Notes: generated by a model not told the origin, from the sequence alone. Positions 43,781-53,880 are shown, counted from the first letter of the stretch. The stretch: 64,000 nt of DNA from an uncultured Pelagibacteraceae bacterium (GCA_902557785.1 CACEBP010000001.1:1-64000); one strand, 5' to 3'. Program-made: numbers and translations.

Positions 43781-46059
43781 CTTGAGTAATCAATAACGTC
43801 TGAAGAATAAGCAGCTATGGATGCAAGGTTTAAAATCTCCGATGTACTAGCTCGCAAAGGTGCAACCTCTATTGGTTGACCTAATCCAATTAACAAAGGT
43901 CCAATGTTTTTACCTCCACCAAAAACCTTCATAAGTTTGGTAGAAATTGCTGCACTATGTAAAGCAGGCATTATTAAAACATTTGCACTGCCAACTATTT
44001 TTGAAAATGGATAAATTTCTTTGTAAATTGGATTAAGAGCCACATCTGGCTGCATTTCTCCATCAAAATCGAAGTCAACTTTTTCTTTTTTTAACTTATC
44101 TATTGCGTCTCTAACATGTCTGGTATTTCTAGATAAAGGTTTTCCGAAAGTTGAATGTGATAAAAAAGCTACTTTAGGTTCAAAACCAAAAAGACGCGCA
44201 ATACGTACACATGATTTAGATATTTTTATTAATCTCTCAGCAGAGGGTAATTCGGTTACGTTTGTATCCGCTACGAGAATTGTTTTTCCTTTCGAAACAA
44301 TCATAGTCATACCAAAAATTTCTTCACCTGGTCGTGCTTCTACAACCTTCTTTAATTTTTCAATTGAGGCAGCGTAATGTCTTATATTCCCAGTAACCAT
44401 TGCATCGGCATCTTTACAAGCAATCATTGAGGATCCCCAAGCGATTCTGTCATTTCTAACCAGACGATCTACATCCCTTTCTAATTGACCTTCTCTTTGA
44501 AGTTTTTTGTATAGATGTTTTACATATTTCTCTCTCTTTCCTTTGTCTGTAGAATTAACTATTTGAATCTTATAATTTTCATCTAAGCCTATTTTTTTTA
44601 ATTGTTCTTTTACTCTATTTTCTGCTCCAATTAAGATCGGTATCCCAAGTTTGTTTTTACCAAATTCAATTGCGGCTTTAAGCATGTTCTCATCCTCACC
44701 CTCAGCAAAAATAACTCTTTTTGGATTTTTTCTTATTTTCGCATTAATACCTTGCATTATAGACATTGATGGATCCAAACGATTTGATAATTGATCTTTA
44801 TATAGCTCAATATCTTTGATTTTTTTTCTAGCTGCTCCACTTTTAATTGCTGCTTCAGCAACTGCTGCAGGAATAACACTTATTAATCTTGGATCAAAAG
44901 TTGAGGGTATGATGTAATTTTTTCCGTATTTTGGTCGGTCACCACCATATGCTGCAACGACTTCATCCGGCACATTTTCTCTTGCCAATAAAGCAATTGC
45001 ATTTGCAGCCGCAACCTTCATTTCTTCATTGATTGCTTTTGCTCTTACGTCGAGTGCGCCTCTAAAAATATAAGGAAAGCCAATTAAATTGTTTACTTGA
45101 TTAGGATAATCAGAACGGCCAGTAGCAATAATTGCGTCATCTCTTACTTCTTGAATTAACTCAGGTTTTATTTCAGGATCAGGATTAGCGCATGCAAATA
45201 TAATCGGATTATTAGCCATCGACTTTACCATCTCTTTGCTTACTACATCTTTAGCTGATAAACCAAGAAACACGTCAGCATTTTTCATTGCTTCTGCAAG
45301 AGTTCTTAACTTTGTATCAATTGCAAAAGAAGATTTAAACTGATCGACGTTTTTTCTACCTTTGTAAATAACACCTTTACTATCACACATGACTAAATTT
45401 TCATTTTTTACCCCTGAGCTTTTAAATAAATTTGCACAAGCTTGAGCTGAAGCCCCAGCACCGTTTACTACTATTTTTACATCTGAAATCTTTTTTTTAG
45501 AAATATCTAGAGCATTAATTAAAGCTGCCGTTGTTATGATTGCTGTTCCATGTTGATCATCATGAAAAACAGGAATATCTAATGTTTCTTTTAATTTTTG
45601 CTCAATAATAAAACAATCTGGTGCAGCGATATCTTCAAGATTAATTCCACCAAATGTTCCACTTATATTTTTAATAGTTTCAATTATTGATTTTGGATCA
45701 TTGTTATCAATCTCAATGTCTATAGAGTCAATATCGGCAAAGCGTTTAAATAAAACTGACTTACCCTCCATTACAGGTTTAGACGCTAATGATCCAAGAT
45801 TTCCCAAACCCAGTATTGCAGATCCATTACTTATAACCGCAACTAAATTTCCTTTGCTAGTGTAATCATATGCAAGTTCTGGATTTTTAGATATTTCTTT
45901 GACAGGAGCTGCTACACCAGGTGAATAGGCTAAAGATAAATCTCTCTTTGTTGTTAGGGGTTTGGATGAACCTATCTCAATTTTGCCTGACTTACCTTTT
46001 ATATGAAAATCGAGTGCTTCTTTATCTGAATAGTGATCTATTTCTGTTTTTTTTGGCAT
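43777..46059 (-). CDS. maeB: NADP-dependent malic enzyme (MaeB type, fused to phosphotransacetylase-like domain)
   Basis: 760 residues, the long alphaproteobacterial form. Malic N-domain with SLAYSPGVAAPV and GGINLEDIAAPDCF, HDDQHGTAI, NADP loop VVNGAGASAQACA; then from about residue 430 a PTA-like domain (PKRVIFAEGEDENMLKAA) that in this family is regulatory and not catalytic. Decarboxylates malate to pyruvate with NADPH production. 68 bases from divergent murJ. Confidence 0.94.
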   Translation of the reverse strand: MPKKTEIDHYSDKEALDFHIKGKSGKIEIGSSKPLTTKRDLSLAYSPGVAAPVKEISKNPELAYDYTSKGNLVAVISNGSAILGLGNLGSLASKPVMEGKSVLFKRFADIDSIDIEIDNNDPKSIIETIKNISGTFGGINLEDIAAPDCFIIEQKLKETLDIPVFHDDQHGTAIITTAALINALDISKKKISDVKIVVNGAGASAQACANLFKSSGVKNENLVMCDSKGVIYKGRKNVDQFKSSFAIDTKLRTLAEAMKNADVFLGLSAKDVVSKEMVKSMANNPIIFACANPDPEIKPELIQEVRDDAIIATGRSDYPNQVNNLIGFPYIFRGALDVRAKAINEEMKVAAANAIALLARENVPDEVVAAYGGDRPKYGKNYIIPSTFDPRLISVIPAAVAEAAIKSGAARKKIKDIELYKDQLSNRLDPSMSIMQGINAKIRKNPKRVIFAEGEDENMLKAAIEFGKNKLGIPILIGAENRVKEQLKKIGLDENYKIQIVNSTDKGKREKYVKHLYKKLQREGQLERDVDRLVRNDRIAWGSSMIACKDADAMVTGNIRHYAASIEKLKKVVEARPGEEIFGMTMIVSKGKTILVADTNVTELPSAERLIKISKSCVRIARLFGFEPKVAFLSHSTFGKPLSRNTRHVRDAIDKLKKEKVDFDFDGEMQPDVALNPIYKEIYPFSKIVGSANVLIMPALHSAAISTKLMKVFGGGKNIGPLLIGLGQPIEVAPLRASTSEILNLASIAAYSSDVIDYSS

Positions 46060-46127
46060 TTAGTTTAATGAGTATGTAATATAAAAAATGATAATTCACT
46101 AAAAATTTATGGCCTAATTAAGAATTT

Positions 46128-47657
46128 ATGAACCTATTATCCTCAGCAACAGTATTTAGTTTTTTTACGTTAATTAGTAGAATTTTAGGTTATCTGAGAG
46201 ATATTTTAATAGCAATATTTCTTGGAGCATCTATTTTTGCTGATGCTTTTTTTGTAGCATTCAGATTACCAAATACTTTTAGACGATTATTTGCAGAAGG
46301 AACATTTAATGCAGCATTTATACCTAGTTATACTTCAGCTAAAATTGAAAATAAAAAAAAAGGGAAAAAATTTGCTGATGATGTTTTAAGCTCTTTATTA
46401 TTAATTTTATTGTTTATAGTTACGATAGTAGAGATTTTTACTCCATATTTAATTTATATAATTGCGCCAGGTTTTATAGAAGATCAAATCAAATTTAATT
46501 TAGCTATTGAACTCACAAGAATTACATTTCCATTTTTATTATTTGTAAGTTTATCGTCTTTTTTTGCTGGAATTCTGAATTCTAATAATAAATTTGCCGC
46601 TGCTGCTGCTGCACCTATAATTTTAAATATAGTTTTAATTATAAGTTTAACCTACTCTTTCATGCAAGAGTTAGATTATGCAAAACAGCTGTCTTACGCT
46701 GTTACTATAGCGGGTGTAATTCAATTATTTTTCTTAATGTACGTAACAAAAAAATTTTACAAACCTACCTTAAATTTTAGTTTAAGGTTTACCAACAAAG
46801 TAAGATTTTTTTTTAAAAAACTTTTACCAAGTATTTTATCTTCAGGAGTTACACAAGTAAATATTTTAGTTGGGACAATTATTGCATCTTTCCAATCAGG
46901 CGCTGTATCCTATCTTTATTATGCTGATAGAGTTTATCAAATTAATCTTGCTATTGCAGGAATAGCAGTTGGCACTGTTTCTTTACCAGTTCTTTCTAAA
47001 GCTTTTAAAATGAAAAATGTTAAAAAAATTTCTAATATTCAAAATAAATCTTTTGAGCTCTCACTCCTATTTTCAATTCCCGCAAGTTTTGGATTAATTT
47101 TAGCATCAAATGAAATAGTAAATTCACTATTCGGGTACGGATCTTTTTCTTTAGACGATGTTGAAATGACAGCTTCTGCTTTAAAGTTTTTTGGATTCGG
47201 GGTACCAGCATTTGCATTAATAAAAATTTTATCAAATTTCTTTTTTGCAAGAGACAATACCAAAACTCCTTTTTATATTTCTATATTTATTGTTTTTTTA
47301 AATATTGTGATAAGTGTAAGTTTTTTTAACAATATTGGATTCATAATTATCCCAATAGCTACATCGATCTCAACTTGGATTGGAGTATTAATTTATATTT
47401 ATTTATTAAATAATAAAAAAATTTTATTATTAAAGAATCAATTAATGATAAATTTTATCAAAATACTGATTTCAACAATCATTATGTCATCCCTATTACT
47501 ATTCTCTTTGGACAAGTTCGCGAATTTTTTAGACTATAGTTACAATTATAAAGCCGTTTATTTAATATCAATTGTTAGTTTTGTGGGTATGTTTTATCTA
47601 TTAACATGCTATTTATTGGGAATATTGAAACTAAAAAATTATAAAACAGATGTATGA
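46128..47657 (+). CDS. murJ: Lipid II flippase MurJ
   Basis: 509 residues with about 14 membrane segments. [24 protein letters not shown] and [23 protein letters not shown] are MurJ signatures with the conserved Arg residues of the central cavity. Flips lipid II for peptidoglycan synthesis. First gene of the rightward run to pnp; overlaps trpS by 4 bases. Confidence 0.96.
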   Translation: MNLLSSATVFSFFTLISRILGYLRDILIAIFLGASIFADAFFVAFRLPNTFRRLFAEGTFNAAFIPSYTSAKIENKKKGKKFADDVLSSLLLILLFIVTIVEIFTPYLIYIIAPGFIEDQIKFNLAIELTRITFPFLLFVSLSSFFAGILNSNNKFAAAAAAPIILNIVLIISLTYSFMQELDYAKQLSYAVTIAGVIQLFFLMYVTKKFYKPTLNFSLRFTNKVRFFFKKLLPSILSSGVTQVNILVGTIIASFQSGAVSYLYYADRVYQINLAIAGIAVGTVSLPVLSKAFKMKNVKKISNIQNKSFELSLLFSIPASFGLILASNEIVNSLFGYGSFSLDDVEMTASALKFFGFGVPAFALIKILSNFFFARDNTKTPFYISIFIVFLNIVISVSFFNNIGFIIIPIATSISTWIGVLIYIYLLNNKKILLLKNQLMINFIKILISTIIMSSLLLFSLDKFANFLDYSYNYKAVYLISIVSFVGMFYLLTCYLLGILKLKNYKTDV

Positions 47658-48658
47658 GTAAAAAAAAATTAGTATTTTCAGGAGTTCAACCAACTGGAAA
47701 TCTTCATTTGGGAAATTACTTAGGAGCGCTTAAAAACTTTGTTTCATTACAAAAAAAGATGGAATGTATTTATTGTGTTGTTGACTTGCACGCCATAACT
47801 GTTTTTCAGGACCCAAATAATCTACATGATAACGTGTTAGAAACTACTGCAAGTTTTTTAGCAACTGGTTTAGATCCTAACAAAAGTATAATTTTTAACC
47901 AATCATCAGTTTCTGGTCACGCAGAACTTGCTTGGATTTTAAACTGCGTTTCAAGAATTGGTTGGTTAAATAGAATGACACAATTCAAAGATAAAGCTGG
48001 AACAGATAAAGAAAAGGCAAGTGTAGGTCTTTACATCTATCCTAATCTCATGGCTGCAGATATTTTACTTTACCAAGCTACTCATGTTCCAGTCGGAGCA
48101 GATCAAAAACAGCACTTAGAATTATCACGCGATATAGCTCAAAAATTTAACAAGGATTTTAATTGTAAAAATTTTTTTCCTTTACCAGAACCATTAATTT
48201 CTAAAAACATTTCTAGAATTATGAGTTTGAGAGATGGAACAAAAAAAATGAGCAAATCTGAGGAGTCTGACTTTTCAAGAATAAATTTAAAGGATAATGC
48301 TGATGAAATAAATAAAAAGATAAAAAAAGCCAAGTCAGACTCAGATGTAATACCTGGGGAGTTAAAAGTACTAGAAAAAAAACCGGAGTCGTTAAATCTC
48401 ATTACTATTTATTCTGAACTAACTAATAGTAGTTTAGAAAAAACAATTTCAGAAATGGCAGGAAAAGAATATTCACATTTAAAAAAAAAATTAGCTGAAG
48501 TTTTAATTAGCGAAATAACTCCTGTCGGAAAAGAAATTCAAAAATTACTTGAAGATAAGTCGCACATAAAAAATATTTTAAAAAAAGGCAGTGAAAAAGC
48601 TAACATAATTGCTGAGGAAAACCTCAAAAATATACGTGAAAAAGTAGGCTTGATATAA
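47654..48658 (+). CDS. trpS: Tryptophanyl-tRNA synthetase
   Basis: 334 residues. HIGH-type motif [13 protein letters not shown] near 13-25, KMSKS near 197 ([10 protein letters not shown]), and GADQKQHLE for tRNA/Trp recognition. Charges tRNA-Trp. The murJ-trpS-nfuA order is the usual alphaproteobacterial one (a universal-stress gene sometimes intervenes and is absent here). Confidence 0.97.
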   Translation: MSKKKLVFSGVQPTGNLHLGNYLGALKNFVSLQKKMECIYCVVDLHAITVFQDPNNLHDNVLETTASFLATGLDPNKSIIFNQSSVSGHAELAWILNCVSRIGWLNRMTQFKDKAGTDKEKASVGLYIYPNLMAADILLYQATHVPVGADQKQHLELSRDIAQKFNKDFNCKNFFPLPEPLISKNISRIMSLRDGTKKMSKSEESDFSRINLKDNADEINKKIKKAKSDSDVIPGELKVLEKKPESLNLITIYSELTNSSLEKTISEMAGKEYSHLKKKLAEVLISEITPVGKEIQKLLEDKSHIKNILKKGSEKANIIAEENLKNIREKVGLI

Positions 48659-48670
48659 TATAAAGCCTTA

Positions 48671-49222
48671 ATGATACAAATAGAAACGACACCAAATCCG
48701 GACTCTTTGAAATTTTTGTCAGATAAAACGATATCTGCAATTGGAACAGAGGAATTTACAAAAGATAGAGATAAAGAAATAGGAATTCCTTTTGTTAAAG
48801 AATTATTGAACTTCAGTGGGGTAGAATTGATTTTGTTATCAGAGAAATTTCTCTCAGTAAAAAAAACTAAAGAAGCGTCATGGAATGAACTTAAACCCAT
48901 GGTGATCTCCCATTTGAATGACTATTTTGAGAAAAATGAGGGCCCAATATTAAGAGAAAGTAAAAAAATTGAGGAAAATATTAGTGCTGATAACGAAACT
49001 GTGAATAAAATTATTGAAGTTTTAGATACTAAAATACGTCCAGCTGTGGCAAGAGATGGTGGAGATATAAAGTTTAAATCCTTTAAAAAAGGAGTTGTTA
49101 AAGTTCAATTACAAGGAAGTTGCTCAGGTTGTCCAAGTTCATTAATGACTTTAAAACAAGGGGTTCAAAATCTTTTAAAACATTACGTAAAAGAAGTTAA
49201 CTCAGTTGAGGCTGTACAATGA
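48671..49222 (+). CDS. nfuA: Fe-S cluster carrier NfuA (Nfu_N + NifU C-domain)
   Basis: 183 residues. N-terminal Nfu domain opening IQIETTPNPDSLKFLSD; C-terminal domain with the cluster ligands in GSCSGCPSSLMTLKQGV. Delivers 4Fe-4S clusters, for example to MiaB-type enzymes, one of which (miaB) is encoded downstream. Overlaps the Bax-like gene by 4 bases. Confidence 0.93.
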   Translation: MIQIETTPNPDSLKFLSDKTISAIGTEEFTKDRDKEIGIPFVKELLNFSGVELILLSEKFLSVKKTKEASWNELKPMVISHLNDYFEKNEGPILRESKKIEENISADNETVNKIIEVLDTKIRPAVARDGGDIKFKSFKKGVVKVQLQGSCSGCPSSLMTLKQGVQNLLKHYVKEVNSVEAVQ

Positions 49223-50718
49223 AAAAAAAGTTAAGTTATAGAGATAAACTTGTTGAGCTTGCTTATATTTACGATGTTAAAGAAATCAAAGATTATGAAA
49301 AAAGTAGAAAAAATTTAACATCAGGTCAATTAGAGCTTATTTTGAAAAAGAATAAGATAATAATACCAAAAGATTTCAAATCAAATTTTTTAAGAGATAA
49401 CTTTGTTAAACCTGTAGGAAGAATAAAAAATAATTTAATTGAATATAAAGAAAATAAAATTAAAGATAAAAATAGAGCCATAAGAAAATTAGAAAACTTT
49501 AAACTCGACACTAGTAGAAAAATTGGAAGAGCTTTTAAAGATGGATGGAAACAACTAGGTTTAATTGGATTAAATTTTCTAAATATTATCCCAAAACTGG
49601 GGAGAGTAATTTATGAATTTTTTGGGAGTTTATTTACAGATTTATTTCACGGGATCTACGCACAACAAATAGAACCGCAAAAAGCAAAAAAAGTAATGAT
49701 CGCAATCGCATCAGTTGCTGTAATTGCAACTGTAGCATTTAGCGGTATAAATTACTTTTCTGATAATGAATTAGCAAATAAACCTGAAATAAAAAAAGAA
49801 GTAAAAAAACCTGAAATTAAAAAGGAAGTAAAAAAACCTGAAATTAAAAAGGAAGTAAAAAAACCTGAAATTAAAAAGGAAGTAAAAAAACCAAAACTTG
49901 AGGTTAAAAGAAAAAGTGTAGACGAAGTAATTTTACCAAATTTAAATCTTAAAACAGAAACAGTTTTAAATCTTTTTAAGGATGTAGAGTATGATCTTGG
50001 AAAAGTTCGTTCACAAAAATTAGTGAAACCAATTTATTTTACTCAATTTCCAAGAGACCTAGATGCATTACAAAGTACAAAGCTAAAAAAGGAGACATTT
50101 ATAAAAATAGTTTTACCTTTAATTGTTGCAGAGAATGAGAAAATTCTTGAAGATAGAAATAAATTAATATTATTAGCAAAAAAAAAATTTACTACTGATT
50201 TAGAAAAACAATGGTTAAGACAAAAATTATTAGAGTACAAAGTAAAAAAGGGTGATTTAGACAAGTTACTAGTTAGAATGGACATTATACCAACATCAAT
50301 TGCATTGGCTCAAGCTGCTAAGGAGAGTGGATGGGGAACCTCAAGATTTGCTCTAGAAGGAAATGCTATCTTTGGCCAGTGGACTTTCAGTGGTCAAGGC
50401 ATTGCACCTTTAGACAGAGAAAGTAATAAAAATCATAAAGTTTTAAAATTTCCAATTTTAAGAGCTTCAGTTAAAGCCTATCAAAATAATTTAAACACTC
50501 ACAAAAGTTATTCTAAATTTAGGCAAAAGAGAGCATCATTAAGAGATAAAAATAAAAAAATTAAAGGGTTAGAATTAACTGAAACTCTAAACAATTATGC
50601 TCAAACAGGTTCAGAATATACAAAAATTTTGAATCAGATTATTAAACAAAATAGGTTAACAGATTTTGAACCAGTGCGTTTAGTAAACTCGGTAAAAAAG
50701 ATTGAATTAACATCTTAA
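49219..50718 (+). CDS. Bax-like glucosaminidase with membrane anchor and KPEIKKEVK repeats
   Basis: 499 residues. Long charged N-terminus, one membrane segment (about 159-178, VMIAIASVAVIATVAFSGI), four 9-residue repeats KPEIKKEVK (about 188-223), then a C-terminal glucosaminidase domain: PTSIALAQAAKESGWGTSRFALEGNAIFGQWTF with the catalytic Glu in KESGWG. The Bax (COG2992) family is a putative endo-N-acetylglucosaminidase acting on peptidoglycan. The repeats form a stiff, basic/acidic spacer reaching into the periplasm, TonB-like. Placed between nfuA and a deacetylase, possibly a cell-wall pair. Confidence 0.85.
   Translation: MKKKLSYRDKLVELAYIYDVKEIKDYEKSRKNLTSGQLELILKKNKIIIPKDFKSNFLRDNFVKPVGRIKNNLIEYKENKIKDKNRAIRKLENFKLDTSRKIGRAFKDGWKQLGLIGLNFLNIIPKLGRVIYEFFGSLFTDLFHGIYAQQIEPQKAKKVMIAIASVAVIATVAFSGINYFSDNELANKPEIKKEVKKPEIKKEVKKPEIKKEVKKPEIKKEVKKPKLEVKRKSVDEVILPNLNLKTETVLNLFKDVEYDLGKVRSQKLVKPIYFTQFPRDLDALQSTKLKKETFIKIVLPLIVAENEKILEDRNKLILLAKKKFTTDLEKQWLRQKLLEYKVKKGDLDKLLVRMDIIPTSIALAQAAKESGWGTSRFALEGNAIFGQWTFSGQGIAPLDRESNKNHKVLKFPILRASVKAYQNNLNTHKSYSKFRQKRASLRDKNKKIKGLELTETLNNYAQTGSEYTKILNQIIKQNRLTDFEPVRLVNSVKKIELTS
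49780..49887 (+). repeat. Four 27-bp tandem repeats in the Bax-like gene
   Basis: Units at 49780, 49807, 49834 and 49861 encode KPEIKKEVK. Copies 2 to 4 are identical in nucleotide sequence; copy 1 has two synonymous differences. Identity at third positions implies recent duplication or slippage, so copy number probably varies between strains. Confidence 0.92.
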
Positions 50719-50719
50719 A

Positions 50720-51775
50720 TTATTTTTCACTCACTACAAATTGAATACCGAGCCACCTCCACAAACCACTCGGATCTCTTAAAGAACAGTTGATCCTACC
50801 TCTTTCTCCAATAAATTTTTCTGCAATTTTAACTATGAGCGTATTGGAATTTTCAAATTTTATATTCGATTGTCTCCATTCATTTCCCTCATTTGAATAA
50901 CACTTTACAGATTTTAAATTCGTAATATTGTCATAAAATTCTATCTTTACATCTGGTGGATTTTTACTTTGTAAAAGGTATTTCTCTTCAGGATAAATTT
51001 TTTTAAATTTAAATGGTAGAGTTTTTGTCAAAGATCTAAATCTTTTGATTTCACCATATTTTTCATTAATAGGGTATCTAGGTAATTCATAAAAATCTTT
51101 TGTTTCATCCATTACACCTGAATGTTGTCCAAAAGCATACTTAAAACCAAGCGACTTAATTATTTCTTTAAATTCAAGACTATATTCACCAAAAGGATAT
51201 GAAAAAAAATTAGAATTATGCCCTAATTCTTTTTTGAAAATAGAAATAGACTCTTTTATGTCTGTTAAAATTTTATCTTCTTTTTCATCTACTAAATACT
51301 CATGAGTATGACTATGGTTTCCAATTTCTACAAAGCTCTCTTTATTTATTTCTCTAATTTGGTCCCAGGTCATATAATTAAAAGCGCCAACTTCACGAGT
51401 GCTTACAAACAAAATAAAAGGTATTTTTTTTTTCTTTAGCACAGGCCATGCTTTCTGGTAAAATGATAAAAAACCATCATCGATAGTCAAAAGAATTTTT
51501 CTTTGAGTTTTATTTTGAGTCAATTCATTTTCAAAGTTGTTAGGATTGACAAAGTGAAACTCATTTTCTTCAAGAATTTTTATATGTTCTTTAAAATCAT
51601 TTATCTTAATATTCGTAGACGGGTACTTATTTTCTTCAAACCTATGATACATTAAAGATATTATGCCAAAATCTTCAATATTATGATTGTTGGCATTTGA
51701 ATACAGATTGTTATTAAAAATAAGAGTGATAATAAATAATAAAATGATAAAAAATTTTTTAATTATTAGTTGCAT
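50720..51775 (-). CDS. Polysaccharide deacetylase (NodB homology) with C-terminal domain
   Basis: 351 residues from ATG 51773-51775; the TTG at 51781 adds two residues. Signal peptide with hydrophobic IIKKFFIILLFIITLIFNNN. NodB motifs: ISLMYHRF, TIDDGFLSF (motif 1, catalytic Asp), NHSHTHEYL (motif 2, metal His), SYPFGEYS (motif 3). The last 100 residues form an extra beta-rich domain. Likely deacetylates an exported or cell-wall polysaccharide. Its first 32 bases overlap, in antisense, the beginning of tsaB. Convergent with the Bax-like gene, one base apart. Confidence 0.86.
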   Translation of the reverse strand: MQLIIKKFFIILLFIITLIFNNNLYSNANNHNIEDFGIISLMYHRFEENKYPSTNIKINDFKEHIKILEENEFHFVNPNNFENELTQNKTQRKILLTIDDGFLSFYQKAWPVLKKKKIPFILFVSTREVGAFNYMTWDQIREINKESFVEIGNHSHTHEYLVDEKEDKILTDIKESISIFKKELGHNSNFFSYPFGEYSLEFKEIIKSLGFKYAFGQHSGVMDETKDFYELPRYPINEKYGEIKRFRSLTKTLPFKFKKIYPEEKYLLQSKNPPDVKIEFYDNITNLKSVKCYSNEGNEWRQSNIKFENSNTLIVKIAEKFIGERGRINCSLRDPSGLWRWLGIQFVVSEK

Positions 51776-52127
51776 AGGCAAAGATGATAAAATTGCTTTA
51801 AGAATTGATAAAAATTTTTACATTCATGATTTTGATAAAAAGTTTAATACTTATGATCAACTTGTAGCAAACATAATGAATCTATTAAAAAAATACAAAG
51901 TAAATCTTGACAAAAATTTCTCTATTTTAGTAAATAATGGCCCTGGAAGCTTCTCTGCTATAAGAATTTCACTAGCTGTGGCAAAAGGAATTAAAATTTC
52001 AAAAAAAATTAATTATTTTGGATATAAAGATGCTGACCTTGGTCGATTTTGCCTTGCTAATATTGAACTTTTAATTAAAAATAATTTAATACAAAAAAAT
52101 TTGATTAAACCCTTATATTTAAGTTAG
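51744..52127 (+). CDS. tsaB: tRNA threonylcarbamoyladenosine protein TsaB, N-terminal half only
   Basis: 127 residues, against about 220-230 for usual TsaB. MIKNFLIISCIGKDDKIALRID fits the ILAIDTS-xxxx-SVAL opening, and NNGPGSFSAIRISLAVAKGI is the GPGSFTGLRIG motif. The C-terminal half is missing, with normal stop and no downstream remnant before fur. TsaB scaffolds TsaD for t6A37 synthesis, mainly through the N-domain. The start at 51744 lies inside the signal-peptide region of the divergent deacetylase gene; an upstream in-frame extension is not conserved in type. Confidence 0.82.
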   Translation: MIKNFLIISCIGKDDKIALRIDKNFYIHDFDKKFNTYDQLVANIMNLLKKYKVNLDKNFSILVNNGPGSFSAIRISLAVAKGIKISKKINYFGYKDADLGRFCLANIELLIKNNLIQKNLIKPLYLS

Positions 52128-52133
52128 ATTAAA

Positions 52134-52544
52134 ATGATGAATTCAATTGAAGAGAAATGTAAAATTAAAGGCGTTAGATTAACAGATCAGAGAAAAATTA
52201 TTGCAAAAGTAATGTCTGAGTCAAAAGATCACCCTGATGTTGATGAACTTCACAAAAGAGTAAGTGAAGTAGATAAAAAAATCAGTATAGCAACTGTATA
52301 CCGAACAGTAAAACTTTTTGAAGAGGCTGGTATTTTAGAAAAACATGATTTTAAAGGTGGAAAAGCAAGATATGAACAGTCTCCTGATGAACATCACGAT
52401 CATTTAATAGATATCAATAGCGGTGAGATAATAGAATTTGTAGATAAAAATATTGAAAAACTTCAGAACGAAGTTGCTAAAAAATTAGGTTACAAGTTAG
52501 TTGACCATAAACTAGAACTTTATGGTTCGAAAATAAAAAAATAA
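52134..52544 (+). CDS. fur: Fur-family metal-responsive repressor
   Basis: 136 residues; two adjacent ATGs, 52134 and 52137. Winged helix GVRLTDQRKIIAKVMSES with ISIATVYRTVKLFEEAGIL recognition helix; metal site KARYEQSPDEHHDHLID. No C-terminal CxxC structural zinc site: the tail reads KLELYGSKIKK. That matches alphaproteobacterial Fur/Mur forms. Controls iron or manganese genes; targets unseen. Position between tsaB and miaB is the usual one, without rimI. Confidence 0.9.
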   Translation: MMNSIEEKCKIKGVRLTDQRKIIAKVMSESKDHPDVDELHKRVSEVDKKISIATVYRTVKLFEEAGILEKHDFKGGKARYEQSPDEHHDHLIDINSGEIIEFVDKNIEKLQNEVAKKLGYKLVDHKLELYGSKIKK

Positions 52545-52545
52545 A

Positions 52546-53880
52546 TTGCAAAAGAAAATTTTCATTAAAACTTTTGGGTGTCAAATGAATGAGTACGATA
52601 GTAATCGTATCCTAGATTTAACAAAAAAAATTAATTATTCTTTAACAAAAAATTTAAATGAAACAAATTGTTATGTGCTTAATACATGCCACATTAGAGA
52701 AAAAGCAACCGATAAAGTTTACCATGACATTGGCAGGATAAAGAAAGAATTCAGAAATAAAAAAAAACCGATTGTTATAATAACTGGCTGTGTAGCTCAA
52801 GCTGAGGGAGATATTTTATTAAAAAGAGAAAAATATATTGATGCAGTTATTGGCCCACAGTCTTACCATCAAATTAATGATACAATTTTGAAAATAGAGC
52901 GAAAATTAAAACCAACTAATTTAACTGAATTTGATGTCATAGAAAAATTCGATAGTTTAAATTCTATAAAAAATTCTGATAATAAGATTTCAAGTTTTTT
53001 AACAATCCAAGAAGGCTGTGATAAATTTTGTAAATTTTGTGTTGTACCATACACCCGAGGAGCAGAATTTTCACGATCAATAAAAGAATTAATTATAGAG
53101 GCAAAGCAACTCGTAGAAAATGGCTCTAGTGAAATTACTTTACTAGGTCAAAACGTTAATTCTTATAATTTTGAGAAAAAAAAACTTCCAGATTTAATTT
53201 TTGAAATCTCAAAAATCGAGAATCTTAAAAGAATAAGATACACCACTTCTCATCCGAAAGATTTTACAAAGGAATTAATTGAAGTACATAAGAACTGTGA
53301 AAAATTAATGCCTTCTCTTCACCTGCCTGTTCAAAGCGGATCAAATAAAGTTTTAGAGGCAATGAATAGAAAACACAAAATTGAAGAATATTTGGAAATA
53401 ATAGAAAAATTAAAAAAAGCAAAACCTAATATTAAGTTTTCAAGTGATTTCATAATTGGGTACCCAGGAGAGACTGATGAGGATTTCCAGCAAACTATTG
53501 AATTGGTGAAATATGTAAAATATATAAATACATACTCTTTTATATTTAGTGCAAGGCCAGGGACACCTGCTTTTAATTTAGAAAAAGTTAATCAAACCGT
53601 TGCAAAGAAAAGATTAATCGAATTCCAAAATTTAGCAAATAAAATTAAGAGTTCCTATAAAGATAATCTCATTGGAAATATCTCCACAGTTTTATTTGAA
53701 AATAAAACATTAAATGGAGATAAATATTTTGGTAGAGATGAATATTCAAATTCAGTATTGGTAAGAAGTGATAAAAATCTGATTGGAAAAATAAAGACAA
53801 TTAAAATTTTAAAAAGTAATCAAAATACATTATTTGGTGAAATAGCTACAAATACAGGTCAAAATAATTATGCAGCTTAG
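52546..53880 (+). CDS. miaB: tRNA-2-methylthio-N6-dimethylallyladenosine synthase MiaB
   Basis: 444 residues, TTG start one base after the fur stop. N-terminal MTTase domain (KTFGCQMNEYDSNR, with Cys ligands near 11, 48 and 82), radical-SAM motif GCDKFCKFCVVPYTRG, and C-terminal TRAM domain. Adds 2-methylthio to ms2i6A37. The auxiliary 4Fe-4S cluster may be supplied by NfuA, encoded upstream. Confidence 0.96.
   Translation: MQKKIFIKTFGCQMNEYDSNRILDLTKKINYSLTKNLNETNCYVLNTCHIREKATDKVYHDIGRIKKEFRNKKKPIVIITGCVAQAEGDILLKREKYIDAVIGPQSYHQINDTILKIERKLKPTNLTEFDVIEKFDSLNSIKNSDNKISSFLTIQEGCDKFCKFCVVPYTRGAEFSRSIKELIIEAKQLVENGSSEITLLGQNVNSYNFEKKKLPDLIFEISKIENLKRIRYTTSHPKDFTKELIEVHKNCEKLMPSLHLPVQSGSNKVLEAMNRKHKIEEYLEIIEKLKKAKPNIKFSSDFIIGYPGETDEDFQQTIELVKYVKYINTYSFIFSARPGTPAFNLEKVNQTVAKKRLIEFQNLANKIKSSYKDNLIGNISTVLFENKTLNGDKYFGRDEYSNSVLVRSDKNLIGKIKTIKILKSNQNTLFGEIATNTGQNNYAA

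Noticed and set aside
47032-47263. Antisense open frames opposite murJ
   Set aside because: Lys-rich, motif-free shadows of a membrane protein gene in AT-rich DNA.
49780-49887. Possible CRISPR array
   Set aside because: The repeats are directly tandem with no spacers and lie in frame in a gene.
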